NCBI GenBank assembly: GCA_964501505.1
Contig: CAZCSY010000057.1
Coordinates: 1 to 10,286 of the forward strand
Source: CAZCSY01 sp964501505
GTDB taxonomy: Bacteria > Omnitrophota > Gorgyraeia > Velamenicoccales > Velamenicoccaceae
Length of the DNA: 10,286 nucleotides
Direction: 5' to 3'
Of this stretch, positions 1 to 5,744 are shown piece after piece (position 1 is the stretch's first letter; each line of letters opens with the position of its first letter). Below the pieces are notes generated by a model that ran no database searches, had not been told where the DNA came from, and was given only the letters and a program-made list of their open reading frames with translations. Position numbers and translations under genes: made by a program.

Positions 1-452
1 AATATAAGAAGACCAATGAGCGGTTGATGGGCAAGCTCAGGCGCGTGCCGACGGACACGGAGCTGGCTAAGGCCATGAACATTAATGCTGACAAGATCTC
101 CCGTATCCGCGGGCACCTCGCACGCAACGCCTCGCTCGACACGCCGATCAGCGAGGAGGGGGGCAATGAGATCATCGACTTGATCGAGGACAAGAACGCC
201 GTTTCGCCCGACGCACAGATGGACAGCGTGCTCGTCAAGGAACGGCTCAGCGGCCTCATGGAGGCGGTCACGGAGCGCGAGCAGAAGGTGCTCAACCTGC
301 GCTTCGGCATCCCCCTTGGCAAACAGCACACCCTCGCACAGGTCGCCAAGAAACTTAAGATCTCCCGTGAACGGGTGCGTCAGATAGAAGAGAATGCCCT
401 AAAAAAACTTAAGAAGTTCCTGTCTCTGCAGGATTCGGAGGTCTTGAAATAA
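1..452 (+). CDS. RNA polymerase sigma-70 family factor, C-terminal part (regions 3 and 4), 5' end outside the window
   Basis: This is the 3' part of a sigma-70 factor gene, whose product directs RNA polymerase to promoters. The reading frame is open to the window edge (first whole codon at 3) and reads through the TTG at 24 and ATG at 27, so those are internal codons, not starts. The visible part opens with region 3, including the typical RRVPTDTELAKAMNI segment. It ends with region 4, where TEREQKVLNLRFGI leads into the -35-binding helix-turn-helix (TLAQVAKKLKISRERVRQIEENALKKL). Retention of region 3 and the RFGI and RERVRQIE signatures point to the RpoD/RpoS/FliA-like groups rather than an ECF factor. 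Whether it is the housekeeping sigma or an alternative one cannot be decided, because regions 1 and 2 are missing. The stop codon lies 1 bp before the next ATG, so the two genes are almost certainly co-translated. Confidence 0.93.
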   Translation, partial: YKKTNERLMGKLRRVPTDTELAKAMNINADKISRIRGHLARNASLDTPISEEGGNEIIDLIEDKNAVSPDAQMDSVLVKERLSGLMEAVTEREQKVLNLRFGIPLGKQHTLAQVAKKLKISRERVRQIEENALKKLKKFLSLQDSEVLK

Positions 453-453
453 C

Positions 454-1305
454 ATGGAAAAGGCGAAATTTTATACCCTGGTCATCCCGCGCTTTGAAGA
501 CGTCTTTCATTCATTTTTCGCCTCGGAGGTCATCAAGGGGGTGACCGCGGCGGCCAGCCGCCTGCGCGCCGACATCCTGATCCACATCACCGACCGCTCC
601 GGCCACCAGGACTGGCTGAAGAACGAGTCCATCATTTCGGATTTCGTCAAAGGCGTGATCTTCGCCGATATCGATGGGGATAAGAGGCGCTTGCTCCAGT
701 TCATGCACTCCGGCAAGCCGTACATCGTGATGAACAACTATTTTAGTGAGGACATCAATTGTATCGCCATCGATAACCGCCGGGCGGCCATGGACGTCGT
801 GGAATACCTGGTGAAGTTGGGGCATAAGAAGATCGCGACCATCGCCGGCGACCTCTCGACCCAGGCCGGAGAGGCGCGCCTGGAGGGTTACAAACAGGCC
901 ATGCAGAAGCACGACCTGCCTGTGCCGCGCGGCTATGTCCAGGAGGGGTTCTTTTTGCGCACCCCCGCTCGGGCTGCGGCCAAGAACCTGTTGTGTCTGG
1001 AGGACCGGCCGACCGCGATCTTCGCCGCCAGCGACGTGATGGCGCTTGAGGTCGTGGACGAGGCCCGGGCCGAGGGGTTGCGCATCCCGTGGGACGTCTC
1101 GCTCGTCGGCTTTGACGACAATCCGATCGCCGGTTACAGCCAGGTCCGCCTGACCACGGTCGCTCAGCCTATCGTGGAGATGGGCCGGCTGGCCCTGGAA
1201 AAGCTCAACCTCATCACGCAGGACAAAGAGAAGCAGCCCGTCAAGATCGTCCTGCCGACGAAACTGGTCAAGAGGGAGTCATCTTTGGTTCTGGCGCGGG
1301 CTTAG
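454..1305 (+). CDS. LacI-type ligand-binding domain protein lacking the DNA-binding HTH
   Basis: The 283-residue product matches the sugar-binding (periplasmic-binding-protein-like) part of LacI/GalR repressors. Hallmarks are GVIFADID near residue 67, the KLGHKKIATIAG segment at 121-132, RPTAIFAASDVMAL at 185-198, the DVSLVGFDDNPIA block at 214-226, and the C-terminal LTTVAQPIVEMG and KLVKRESS motifs. Full-length LacI proteins are about 330-340 residues and begin with a roughly 55-residue helix-turn-helix and hinge. Here the first residues (KAKFYTLVIPRF) already correspond to the first strand of the sensor domain. The upstream sequence is occupied by the sigma gene in another frame, so no HTH can be recovered by a different start. 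No signal peptide is seen, so it should be cytoplasmic. With a 1-bp gap from the sigma gene, a ligand-responsive partner of that sigma factor is conceivable. A simple degenerate regulator is the alternative. Confidence 0.88.
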   Translation: MEKAKFYTLVIPRFEDVFHSFFASEVIKGVTAAASRLRADILIHITDRSGHQDWLKNESIISDFVKGVIFADIDGDKRRLLQFMHSGKPYIVMNNYFSEDINCIAIDNRRAAMDVVEYLVKLGHKKIATIAGDLSTQAGEARLEGYKQAMQKHDLPVPRGYVQEGFFLRTPARAAAKNLLCLEDRPTAIFAASDVMALEVVDEARAEGLRIPWDVSLVGFDDNPIAGYSQVRLTTVAQPIVEMGRLALEKLNLITQDKEKQPVKIVLPTKLVKRESSLVLARA

Positions 1306-1325
1306 CGCGCCGAGGAGAAACCGAC

Positions 1326-1844
1326 ATGCCATCGTCTCTTAAGGAAAAAATCCGCAATATCCCTGATTTTCCCAAGCAGGGGATACTCTTTCGTGACATC
1401 ACGACCCTTTTGAGGGACGCCAAGGCCTTCCGACAGGCCGTCGACGGCTTGGCCGCAGCCGTCAAAGGCAAGAAGATCGATCACGTGGTGGCGGTGGAGT
1501 CCCGTGGTTTTATCTTCGGCGCGGCCCTGGCGTATAAGCTCGGTGCGGGATTCATCCCGGTCCGCAAAAAAGGAAAACTCCCGGCGCAGACGATCTCAGC
1601 GGAATACGCCCTGGAGTACGGCACAGACTCCCTGCACATGCATACGGATGCCCTGAAGGCCGATGACAGGGTCTTGATCGTTGACGACCTGTTGGCCACA
1701 GGGGGGACGGCGGCGGCCGTCTGCCAGATAACGGGACGGCTCAAGGCCAAGATCGCCGGCATCATCTTTCTCATTGAACTATGCGACCTGAAGGGCCGCG
1801 ATAAGCTTGCCGGCTATCCCGTCTTTTCCCTGATCCGGTATTAG
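1326..1844 (+). CDS. apt: Adenine phosphoribosyltransferase
   Basis: Apt converts adenine and PRPP to AMP and pyrophosphate in cytoplasmic purine salvage. The 172-residue length is normal for the family. Characteristic stretches are IPDFPKQGILFRDIT at residues 12-26, the ESRGFIFG loop at 58-65, the PVRKKGKLP segment at 78-86, and the type I PRTase PRPP-binding loop VLIVDDLLATGGTA at 117-130 with both acidic residues and the TGGT turn. The ATG at 1326 is preceded by GAGGAG at 1312-1317, about 8 nt away, which supports this start. It begins 20 bp after the LacI-like gene and probably shares its transcript. A tRNA follows 18 bp after the stop with no terminator visible between them. Confidence 0.96.
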   Translation: MPSSLKEKIRNIPDFPKQGILFRDITTLLRDAKAFRQAVDGLAAAVKGKKIDHVVAVESRGFIFGAALAYKLGAGFIPVRKKGKLPAQTISAEYALEYGTDSLHMHTDALKADDRVLIVDDLLATGGTAAAVCQITGRLKAKIAGIIFLIELCDLKGRDKLAGYPVFSLIRY

Positions 1845-1862
1845 GACTCCAGGTCCCACGTC

Positions 1863-1936
1863 GCCCCTATAGCTCATCTGGATAGAGCACAGGTTTCCTA
1901 AACCTGGTGTGGCAGGTTCGAGCCCTGCTAGGGGCA
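1863..1936 (+). tRNA. tRNA-Arg (anticodon CCT)
   Basis: The sequence folds as a complete cloverleaf. The acceptor stem GCCCCTA (1863-1869) pairs with TAGGGGC (1929-1935), followed by discriminator A1936. The D arm has GCTC/GAGC. The anticodon stem CAGGT/ACCTG encloses the loop TTCCTAA, whose middle three bases are CCT, read as arginine (AGG codon). The T arm is GCAGG-TTCGAGC-CCTGC. CCA is not encoded. It lies 18 bp after apt and its 3' end is duplicated downstream (see the flanking repeats). Confidence 0.95.
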
Positions 1937-1960
1937 TATTTCGGGAGATACGGATCGTTT
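1915..1960 (+). repeat. Direct repeat copy 1: tRNA-Arg 3' end plus 24 bp of flank (attL-like)
   Basis: These 46 bp recur at 2168-2213 with only two mismatches (A1921/T2174 and C1956/T2209), an offset of exactly 253 bp. Copy 1 runs from the GGTTCG of the T arm through the tRNA end and a further 24 bp. The geometry (half a tRNA gene at one side of an insert) is that of attachment sites used by tRNA-targeting integrases. Confidence 0.9.
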
Positions 1961-2167
1961 GGCTGTAACGCGCCTTTTCCGGAGTTGCGTTTTATCAGTC
2001 TGGCGAGAACCTAAAGGGGGTTTCAAGGGGGAAGACCGTTCCCCCTTGCGCAAGGCGTTGGCCTCAAGGGAGGGGTGACAGCGAAGCCGACGGAACGTCG
2101 GCCGAGCGCCAGAGGGGAACCGTTAGGTTCCCCATGGGGAGCGACACGAGCGAAGCGAGTAAGCGAC
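1961..2167. mobile_element. Small non-coding, hairpin-rich insert between the tRNA-derived repeats
   Basis: About 207 bp without a credible ORF lies between the two 46-bp repeats (253 bp per repeat unit). It holds three perfect hairpins. CAAGGGGGAA (2024-2033) pairs with TTCCCCCTTG (2039-2048) around a 5-nt loop. GCCGACG (2086-2092) pairs with CGTCGGC (2096-2102) around GAA. GGGGAACC (2114-2121) pairs with GGTTCCCC (2126-2133) around GTTA. A 12-bp palindrome TCCCCATGGGGA (2129-2140) overlaps the last hairpin, and a GAGCGA/GCGAG-rich tail (2139-2167) leads into copy 2. No U-tract follows any hairpin, so these are not ordinary terminators. It may be a MITE-like or integrase-dependent passenger element, a remnant, or a structured RNA processed with the tRNA. 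No recombinase gene is present. Confidence 0.55.
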
Positions 2168-2213
2168 GGTTCGTGCCCTGCTAGGGGCATATTTCGGGAG
2201 ATACGGATTGTTT
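2168..2213 (+). repeat. Direct repeat copy 2 (attR-like), carrying the RBS and start codon of the next gene
   Basis: This is the second copy of the tRNA-Arg 3' end and flank. The tRNA part is only a fragment: the T-stem 5' strand (GCAGG in the tRNA) reads GACGG here and the rest of the cloverleaf is absent. The flank supplies GGGAG (2196-2200) and the TTG codon at 2208 used by the methyltransferase gene. Copy 1 has TCG at the equivalent place, so only copy 2 can start translation. Confidence 0.9.
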
Positions 2214-3056
2214 AAAGTGTTTAAGAAGATCAGGGCCCTTTTGGAGGAGTTCAAGTCAGTCCATGCGCGCTCGACCTATCTGCTGACGGAAGACTACATC
2301 GAGAAGTATCTTCACGCTCCCGCCAAATACAGGGATCCTAAGCGCATCACGCAACATGAGCACAAGGTCTTTTCGCAGCACGGGGAGGACGGTATCCTCC
2401 GCGAAATCTTCCGCAGGGTCGGGACGACCTCGCGTTTCTTCGTGGAGTTCGGCTGCGGAAGGCACGGGACCGAAAATAACACCCTCGCTTTATTGATAGA
2501 GGGGTGGCGGGGTTGCTGGCTGGAGTGGAATTCACTCCATGTGAAGCGCATCGCGGCAAAGTTCCGAAACCACGTCAGCCGGGGCCAGCTCTCGGTCCGG
2601 GCCGCTTTTCTCACCGCGGAGAACGTCAACGAGATCTTTACCCGGCTCAACGTCCCCAGGGAATTCGACCTGTTATCCATCGACGTTGACGGCAATGATT
2701 ATTGGCTTTGGAAGGCGCTGAAGGATTTTTCACCGAGGGTCGTGGTCATCGAATACAACGCGATCTTTCCGCCTTCCGTGAAGTGGGTCATGAGGTACGA
2801 CCCGCGTCACCATTGGGATGGTTCTTCCCATTTCGGTGCTAGCCTCAAATCCCTGGAGCTTTTGGCCGGTCAAAAGGGTTACAGGCTTGTGGGGTGCGAT
2901 TTTACCGGCGTAAACGCCTTTTTTGTCCGCGAGGACATCGTGGCTGACAGCTTCCTGTTTCCCTTCACGGCAGAGAACCATTATGAACCCCTCAGGTATT
3001 TCTTGGAACGTCAACAGGGCCATCCCCGGAGATTCGGGGATTTTGAAGCCGTCTAA
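2208..3056 (+). CDS. FkbM-like SAM-dependent methyltransferase family protein
   Basis: The product has 282 residues and no signal peptide or membrane segment. Residues 54-64 (VFSQHGEDGIL) start the conserved core. It continues with VEFGCG at 79-84, which sits where class I methyltransferases have their glycine-rich SAM loop, then ENNT at 89-92. FDLLSIDVDGNDYWLWKAL (153-171) follows, with an acidic motif typical of FkbM-like enzymes. IEYNA (181-185) and a GVNAFFVR segment (234-241) complete it. Relatives I recall occur in surface polysaccharide and glycosylation loci; the substrate cannot be read from the sequence. The start is TTG with GGGAG 7 nt upstream, both inside repeat copy 2; a GTG at 2217 is a weaker alternative. 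The PHP gene follows 14 bp later, so the two likely form an operon. Confidence 0.78.
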   Translation: MFKVFKKIRALLEEFKSVHARSTYLLTEDYIEKYLHAPAKYRDPKRITQHEHKVFSQHGEDGILREIFRRVGTTSRFFVEFGCGRHGTENNTLALLIEGWRGCWLEWNSLHVKRIAAKFRNHVSRGQLSVRAAFLTAENVNEIFTRLNVPREFDLLSIDVDGNDYWLWKALKDFSPRVVVIEYNAIFPPSVKWVMRYDPRHHWDGSSHFGASLKSLELLAGQKGYRLVGCDFTGVNAFFVREDIVADSFLFPFTAENHYEPLRYFLERQQGHPRRFGDFEAV

Positions 3057-3070
3057 CGGGAGAGGCGATC

Positions 3071-3730
3071 GTGGCAAAAAAGAGCGGGAAATTTATCGAA
3101 TTACATACGCATACCTTATTAAGCGATGGGGTGCTGTTGCCTTCGGAGTTGGCAAGGAGGTATGAGGAGGCGGGGTTCGGCGCGGTGGCGATCACGGACC
3201 ACGTAGATCTCTCCAATATCAAGGCCGTGACCGCCTCCATCCGGGACTTCTGCAAGGCCTGGCCCAGGGGCCGCATCAAGGTTATCCCGGGGGTGGAGCT
3301 TACCCATCTACCGCTGGAGCAGTTCCGGGCCGCCGCCGCCTTTTGCCGCAAGCAGGGGATGCGGGTTATCATCGCCCATGGCGAGACCCTGGTCGAGCCG
3401 GTGCTGGCCGGTACGTCTGAGGCGGCCCTGAGGGCGGATATCGATATCCTGGCCCACCCGGGCATGCTCCAGGAGGAACTGGCCGGCCTGGCGGCCCGCA
3501 AGGGCATCTATCTTGAGATCAGCGGCCGCAAGGGTCATTGCCTGGGGAATGGCCGGGTGGTACGCCTGGCGCGGGCCCACAAGGCCAATCTGTGCCTGGG
3601 GACGGACGCCCACGAGCCCGAAGACATCCCCAGCCCCGCCTCCCTGAAGGCCGTCGGTTTGGGCGCCGGCCTCGACGGGGACGAGGTGGATTCTATCCTG
3701 CGCCGGGCCTGGCAGGCCTTCGCCGCCTAG
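3071..3730 (+). CDS. PHP-domain metal-dependent phosphoesterase (histidinol-phosphatase-like)
   Basis: The 219-residue protein has the full set of PHP metal-binding motifs: HTH at residues 12-14, D19, TDH at 42-44, GVE with E76, H103 (IIAHGE), H129 (LAHPG) and the C-terminal TDAH at 178-181. PHP proteins hydrolyse phosphate esters with two or three metal ions; members include histidinol phosphatases, nucleotide phosphatases and polymerase-associated domains. The length fits the short stand-alone type. Nothing nearby belongs to histidine synthesis, so the substrate is open. The start is GTG, preceded by GGGAGAGG (3059-3066) a few bases upstream. A 12-bp palindrome GTCAAATTTGAC (3730-3741) overlaps the last base of the stop codon. 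Confidence 0.88.
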   Translation: MAKKSGKFIELHTHTLLSDGVLLPSELARRYEEAGFGAVAITDHVDLSNIKAVTASIRDFCKAWPRGRIKVIPGVELTHLPLEQFRAAAAFCRKQGMRVIIAHGETLVEPVLAGTSEAALRADIDILAHPGMLQEELAGLAARKGIYLEISGRKGHCLGNGRVVRLARAHKANLCLGTDAHEPEDIPSPASLKAVGLGAGLDGDEVDSILRRAWQAFAA

Positions 3731-3763
3731 TCAAATTTGACCACCTCCATGTACCATGCCCCT

Positions 3764-3809
3764 CTTTTTTAAAAAAGTATTGACAACCCATTGCTAAATA
3801 TGGTATTTG
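3764..3809 (+). promoter_or_regulatory. Strong sigma-70-type promoter for the porin gene, with A/T-tract upstream
   Basis: A perfect TTGACA lies at 3780-3785. After 18 nt comes TATTTG (3804-3809), preceded by TGG at 3801-3803, which makes an extended -10. Directly upstream is a 14-bp palindrome of six T and six A bracketed by C and G (3764-3777), in the place of an UP element. Transcription would start near 3815, giving a leader of about 180 nt. The -10 box itself is poor. Confidence 0.55.
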
Positions 3810-3840
3810 TAGAACAAAGCACCAGAACAGGGAATTGGCT

Positions 3841-3988
3841 ATACCGCCAAAGACAACTTCAGATTACGGCGAGAAAGGGGGTGAATAAAATTCAGCCGGA
3901 GGTTGTCGATAACTTGGCGATATAACTATAGATGGAAACTCCTAGGCACGTTAAAATACCTAGTATATATAGAAGCTTCTCAAGGAGG
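3841..3988 (+). promoter_or_regulatory. Structured 5' leader of the porin mRNA, possible cis-regulatory RNA
   Basis: The gap 3731-3996 has no gene. Its transcribed half contains nested pairing segments. CGCCAA (3845-3850) pairs with TTGGCG (3914-3919), extended by ATA/TAT across one mismatch. GACAAC (3852-3857) pairs with GTTGTC (3902-3907). CGGC (3867-3870) pairs with GCCG (3895-3898). TGAAT (3882-3886) pairs with ATTCA (3890-3894). An unpaired purine-rich GAGAAAGGGGG lies between. Further on, CTCCT (3939-3943) can pair with the Shine-Dalgarno AGGAG (3983-3987), while CTAGG (3942-3946) can pair instead with CCTAG (3959-3963). I did not recognise a known riboswitch class. The ribosome-binding site AAGGAGG (3982-3988) is strong and 8 nt from the ATG. 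Confidence 0.45.
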
Positions 3989-3996
3989 AAATCATA

Positions 3997-5448
3997 ATGA
4001 CTAAACGTTTGGTGCTTGTATTCTGCGCCTTATTTGTGATGGCGGCCTGTGCGCCGGCCTTCGCAGCGGTGCAGAATATTAAGGTCAGCGGTGACATCCT
4101 TACACGGATGATCGACCGCCAGGACTTCGACCTCATCAAGGGCAATGGCGTAGCTAATGAAGACCAGATTGACGTCTTCAACTCCGTTGTCCGCGTGAGG
4201 ATCGATGCAGACCTGACCGATAATGTGTCAACGGTCGTCAGGTTGATCAATGAAAGGAACTGGGACGAGGCCAATGCCACTTCGACCGACATCGACCTTG
4301 ACCTCGCCTACGTGACGATGAAGGAGTTCTTGTACTCTCCTTTGACGATCGCGATCGGCCGTCAGGAACTGCACTTCGGCAATGACATGATCATTGGCGA
4401 CGGTGTGGGAGCCGATCCGAACGGCGGCGTCATCAATTCGGGCGCCATCGGAACGAACCAGTACACGAACTACTTCGAAGGCTTAGGCTACGCGAACTTT
4501 GCGGGGACCCAGGCCGCCAACGGCGACCTGGCGTACCGCAAGGCGTTTGACGCGATCCGCGCCACGCTGGACTATGACCCGTTGGTCATCGACGTCGTTT
4601 TCGCGCAGATCAGCGAGGGCGCTAGCTTGACAGGCGCTGAGTCGGCGGATGATGAATATCTGTATGGTATCAACGCCGGCTACAAGCTGGGTGACAAGTG
4701 GAAATCGTCTGTTGAGGGCTACTGGTGGAATAAAGACGTTCAGACGGCTGCTGCTGCTGTCTCTAACCTCGGCGGCGACAAGCCTGACAGGACGAGCACG
4801 TTGGGCGTCCGTATCAGCACGAACCCGACCGATAAGCTGAACCTGCAGCAGGAAGTGGCATGGCAGGGAGGCCATAAGGTCGATGTAACAAATGGTATCG
4901 TCAGGGACCGCAATGCCTGGGCATCCCAGACCATGGTCACCTACGTGCCGGGTTGGAAACATGATCCCGTTCTCGGGATGGTGTATTCGTACTTCTCCGG
5001 GGACTCCGATCCTGCAAATCAAGGCTCGACAAGCGAGAAGGACTACTTTGCCTGGGATCCGATGTTCGAGAACCAGACAGCGGGCCGCATCATCAATGCG
5101 CTCTTCCCTCAGTGGAACGCGCATAACGTAGACCTGATGCTGACGCTCAAGCCTGATTTCCTTGAGGACGTCACGCTGAGAGCCGACTGGGTGTATCTGG
5201 CGCTGGCCAAGGCACAGAGTCCTGCAGTCAACGCATTGGCCAATGACTACAACGCGGCGCTGGGCTATTCCGCCAACAAGAAGACACTCGGTCAGGAGAT
5301 TGACCTGACGCTGGCGTATGATTATACGGAAGACGTTCAGTTCGGTCTCTGTGTCGATTGGTTCATGCCGGGCAGAGCGATCTCGACGCAGTCCGCGCAG
5401 AACGAAGTGGCTAACGAAGTCATCGCCTCCTGCAAGGTGGAGTTCTAA
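3997..5448 (+). CDS. Outer-membrane beta-barrel porin, alginate-export (AlgE)-like
   Basis: This 483-residue exported protein has a clear signal peptide: basic MTKR, a hydrophobic core at 5-18, and likely cleavage after AFA (residue 23). The mature part is rich in alternating polar/hydrophobic strands (for example VVRVRIDADLTDNVSTVVRLINERNW) and ends in phenylalanine (CKVEF), the usual barrel-assembly signal. LTIAIGRQELHFGND (116-130) followed later by FDAIRATLDY (184-193) resembles the alginate-export barrel family, whose members pass anionic polysaccharide or other solutes; the real substrate is unknown. Strong promoter, strong ribosome-binding site, long leader and a strong terminator mark it as a stand-alone, probably highly expressed major outer-membrane protein. 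A cysteine at 18 gives a weak lipobox resemblance (VMAAC), but the AFA site fits better. Confidence 0.82.
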   Translation: MTKRLVLVFCALFVMAACAPAFAAVQNIKVSGDILTRMIDRQDFDLIKGNGVANEDQIDVFNSVVRVRIDADLTDNVSTVVRLINERNWDEANATSTDIDLDLAYVTMKEFLYSPLTIAIGRQELHFGNDMIIGDGVGADPNGGVINSGAIGTNQYTNYFEGLGYANFAGTQAANGDLAYRKAFDAIRATLDYDPLVIDVVFAQISEGASLTGAESADDEYLYGINAGYKLGDKWKSSVEGYWWNKDVQTAAAAVSNLGGDKPDRTSTLGVRISTNPTDKLNLQQEVAWQGGHKVDVTNGIVRDRNAWASQTMVTYVPGWKHDPVLGMVYSYFSGDSDPANQGSTSEKDYFAWDPMFENQTAGRIINALFPQWNAHNVDLMLTLKPDFLEDVTLRADWVYLALAKAQSPAVNALANDYNAALGYSANKKTLGQEIDLTLAYDYTEDVQFGLCVDWFMPGRAISTQSAQNEVANEVIASCKVEF

Positions 5449-5474
5449 GGCGGGTCTTCGCAACACGGATACAC

Positions 5475-5506
5475 AAAACCCCGGGGCGTCTTGCCCCGGG
5501 GTTTTT
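5475..5506 (+). terminator. Rho-independent terminator after the porin gene
   Basis: AAAACCCCGGGGC (5475-5487) pairs perfectly with GCCCCGGGGTTTT (5493-5505) around the loop GTCTT, a 13-bp stem running into five T (5502-5506). It lies 27 bp after the porin stop. The A-rich 5' arm could allow some termination on the opposite strand. Confidence 0.95.
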
Positions 5507-5622
5507 ATATTTTCGCGGCCCCAACCCATCAGCGACCTGTTGATGCATCTTTGCGTCGAGGGCCGCCTCTTGTTTGAAGCGAGGCCCCACGCGAGGGAGC
5601 GTCTCGCCTCAATCATTTTTTA

Positions 5623-5653
5623 TTGCTTTTATGTTTGAACGTGTTAAGATAAT
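5623..5653 (+). promoter_or_regulatory. Candidate promoter upstream of the 5745 gene string
   Basis: GATAAT (5648-5653) matches the -10 consensus at five of six bases. TTGCTT (5623-5628), 19 nt upstream, is a partial -35. It would give a leader of about 85 nt for the gene at 5745. The spacing is long and the -35 weak. Confidence 0.3.
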
Positions 5654-5712
5654 ACCTAAGAAAGGAAGAAGTCTTTGTTGAGTGCTGCCGTATTTTAAGT
5701 CATCGGTAACTC

Positions 5713-5741
5713 ATCATCTTGACAAGACTTAGCAAGATGAT
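5713..5741. promoter_or_regulatory. Perfect 9-bp inverted repeat overlapping a TTGACA box just before the 5745 start
   Basis: ATCATCTTG (5713-5721) and CAAGATGAT (5733-5741) are perfect inverted repeats 11 bp apart, the form of an operator or an mRNA hairpin. TTGACA (5719-5724) and TAGAAT (5741-5746, 16 nt apart) overlap it, but that -10 includes the start codon. The dyad ends 3 bp before ATG 5745 and occupies the space where a ribosome-binding site should be; none is obvious. Confidence 0.45.
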
Positions 5742-5744
5742 AGA

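Larger units (their letters stand above)
5507..5744. other. Intergenic region with a two-stem fold and no gene
   Basis: No credible gene is seen in these 238 bp. GCGGCCC (5515-5521) pairs perfectly with GGGCCGC (5560-5566), enclosing an inner CATCA/TGATG stem (5527-5531/5541-5545), so a small structured RNA or a leftover fold is possible. The stretch 5579-5610 holds further short complementary GC-rich arms. From about 5611 the composition turns AT-rich, marking the promoter region of the next gene. Confidence 0.4.

Noticed and set aside
2024..2048. Rho-independent terminator for tRNA-Arg
   Set aside because: The 10-bp stem is perfect but is followed by GCGCAAGG and not by a T-run.
2168..2189. 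A second tRNA gene
   Set aside because: Only the T-arm 3' part and acceptor 3' strand are present; the T-stem no longer pairs and there are no D or anticodon arms.
3841..3923. A c-di-GMP, cobalamin, SAM, fluoride or glycine riboswitch
   Set aside because: The conserved core sequences of those classes, as I remember them, are not present; only generic nested pairing is seen.
4483..5616. A 377-codon open frame on the minus strand across the porin gene
   Set aside because: It is the antisense shadow of a well-supported exported barrel protein, runs through the 13-bp terminator, and its translation is rich in Arg/Val/His without any recognisable motif.
5678..5698. A six-codon upstream ORF (TTG AGT ... 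TAA) after an AGGA
   Set aside because: Such short frames occur by chance and nothing (attenuator, rare codons) supports a leader peptide here.
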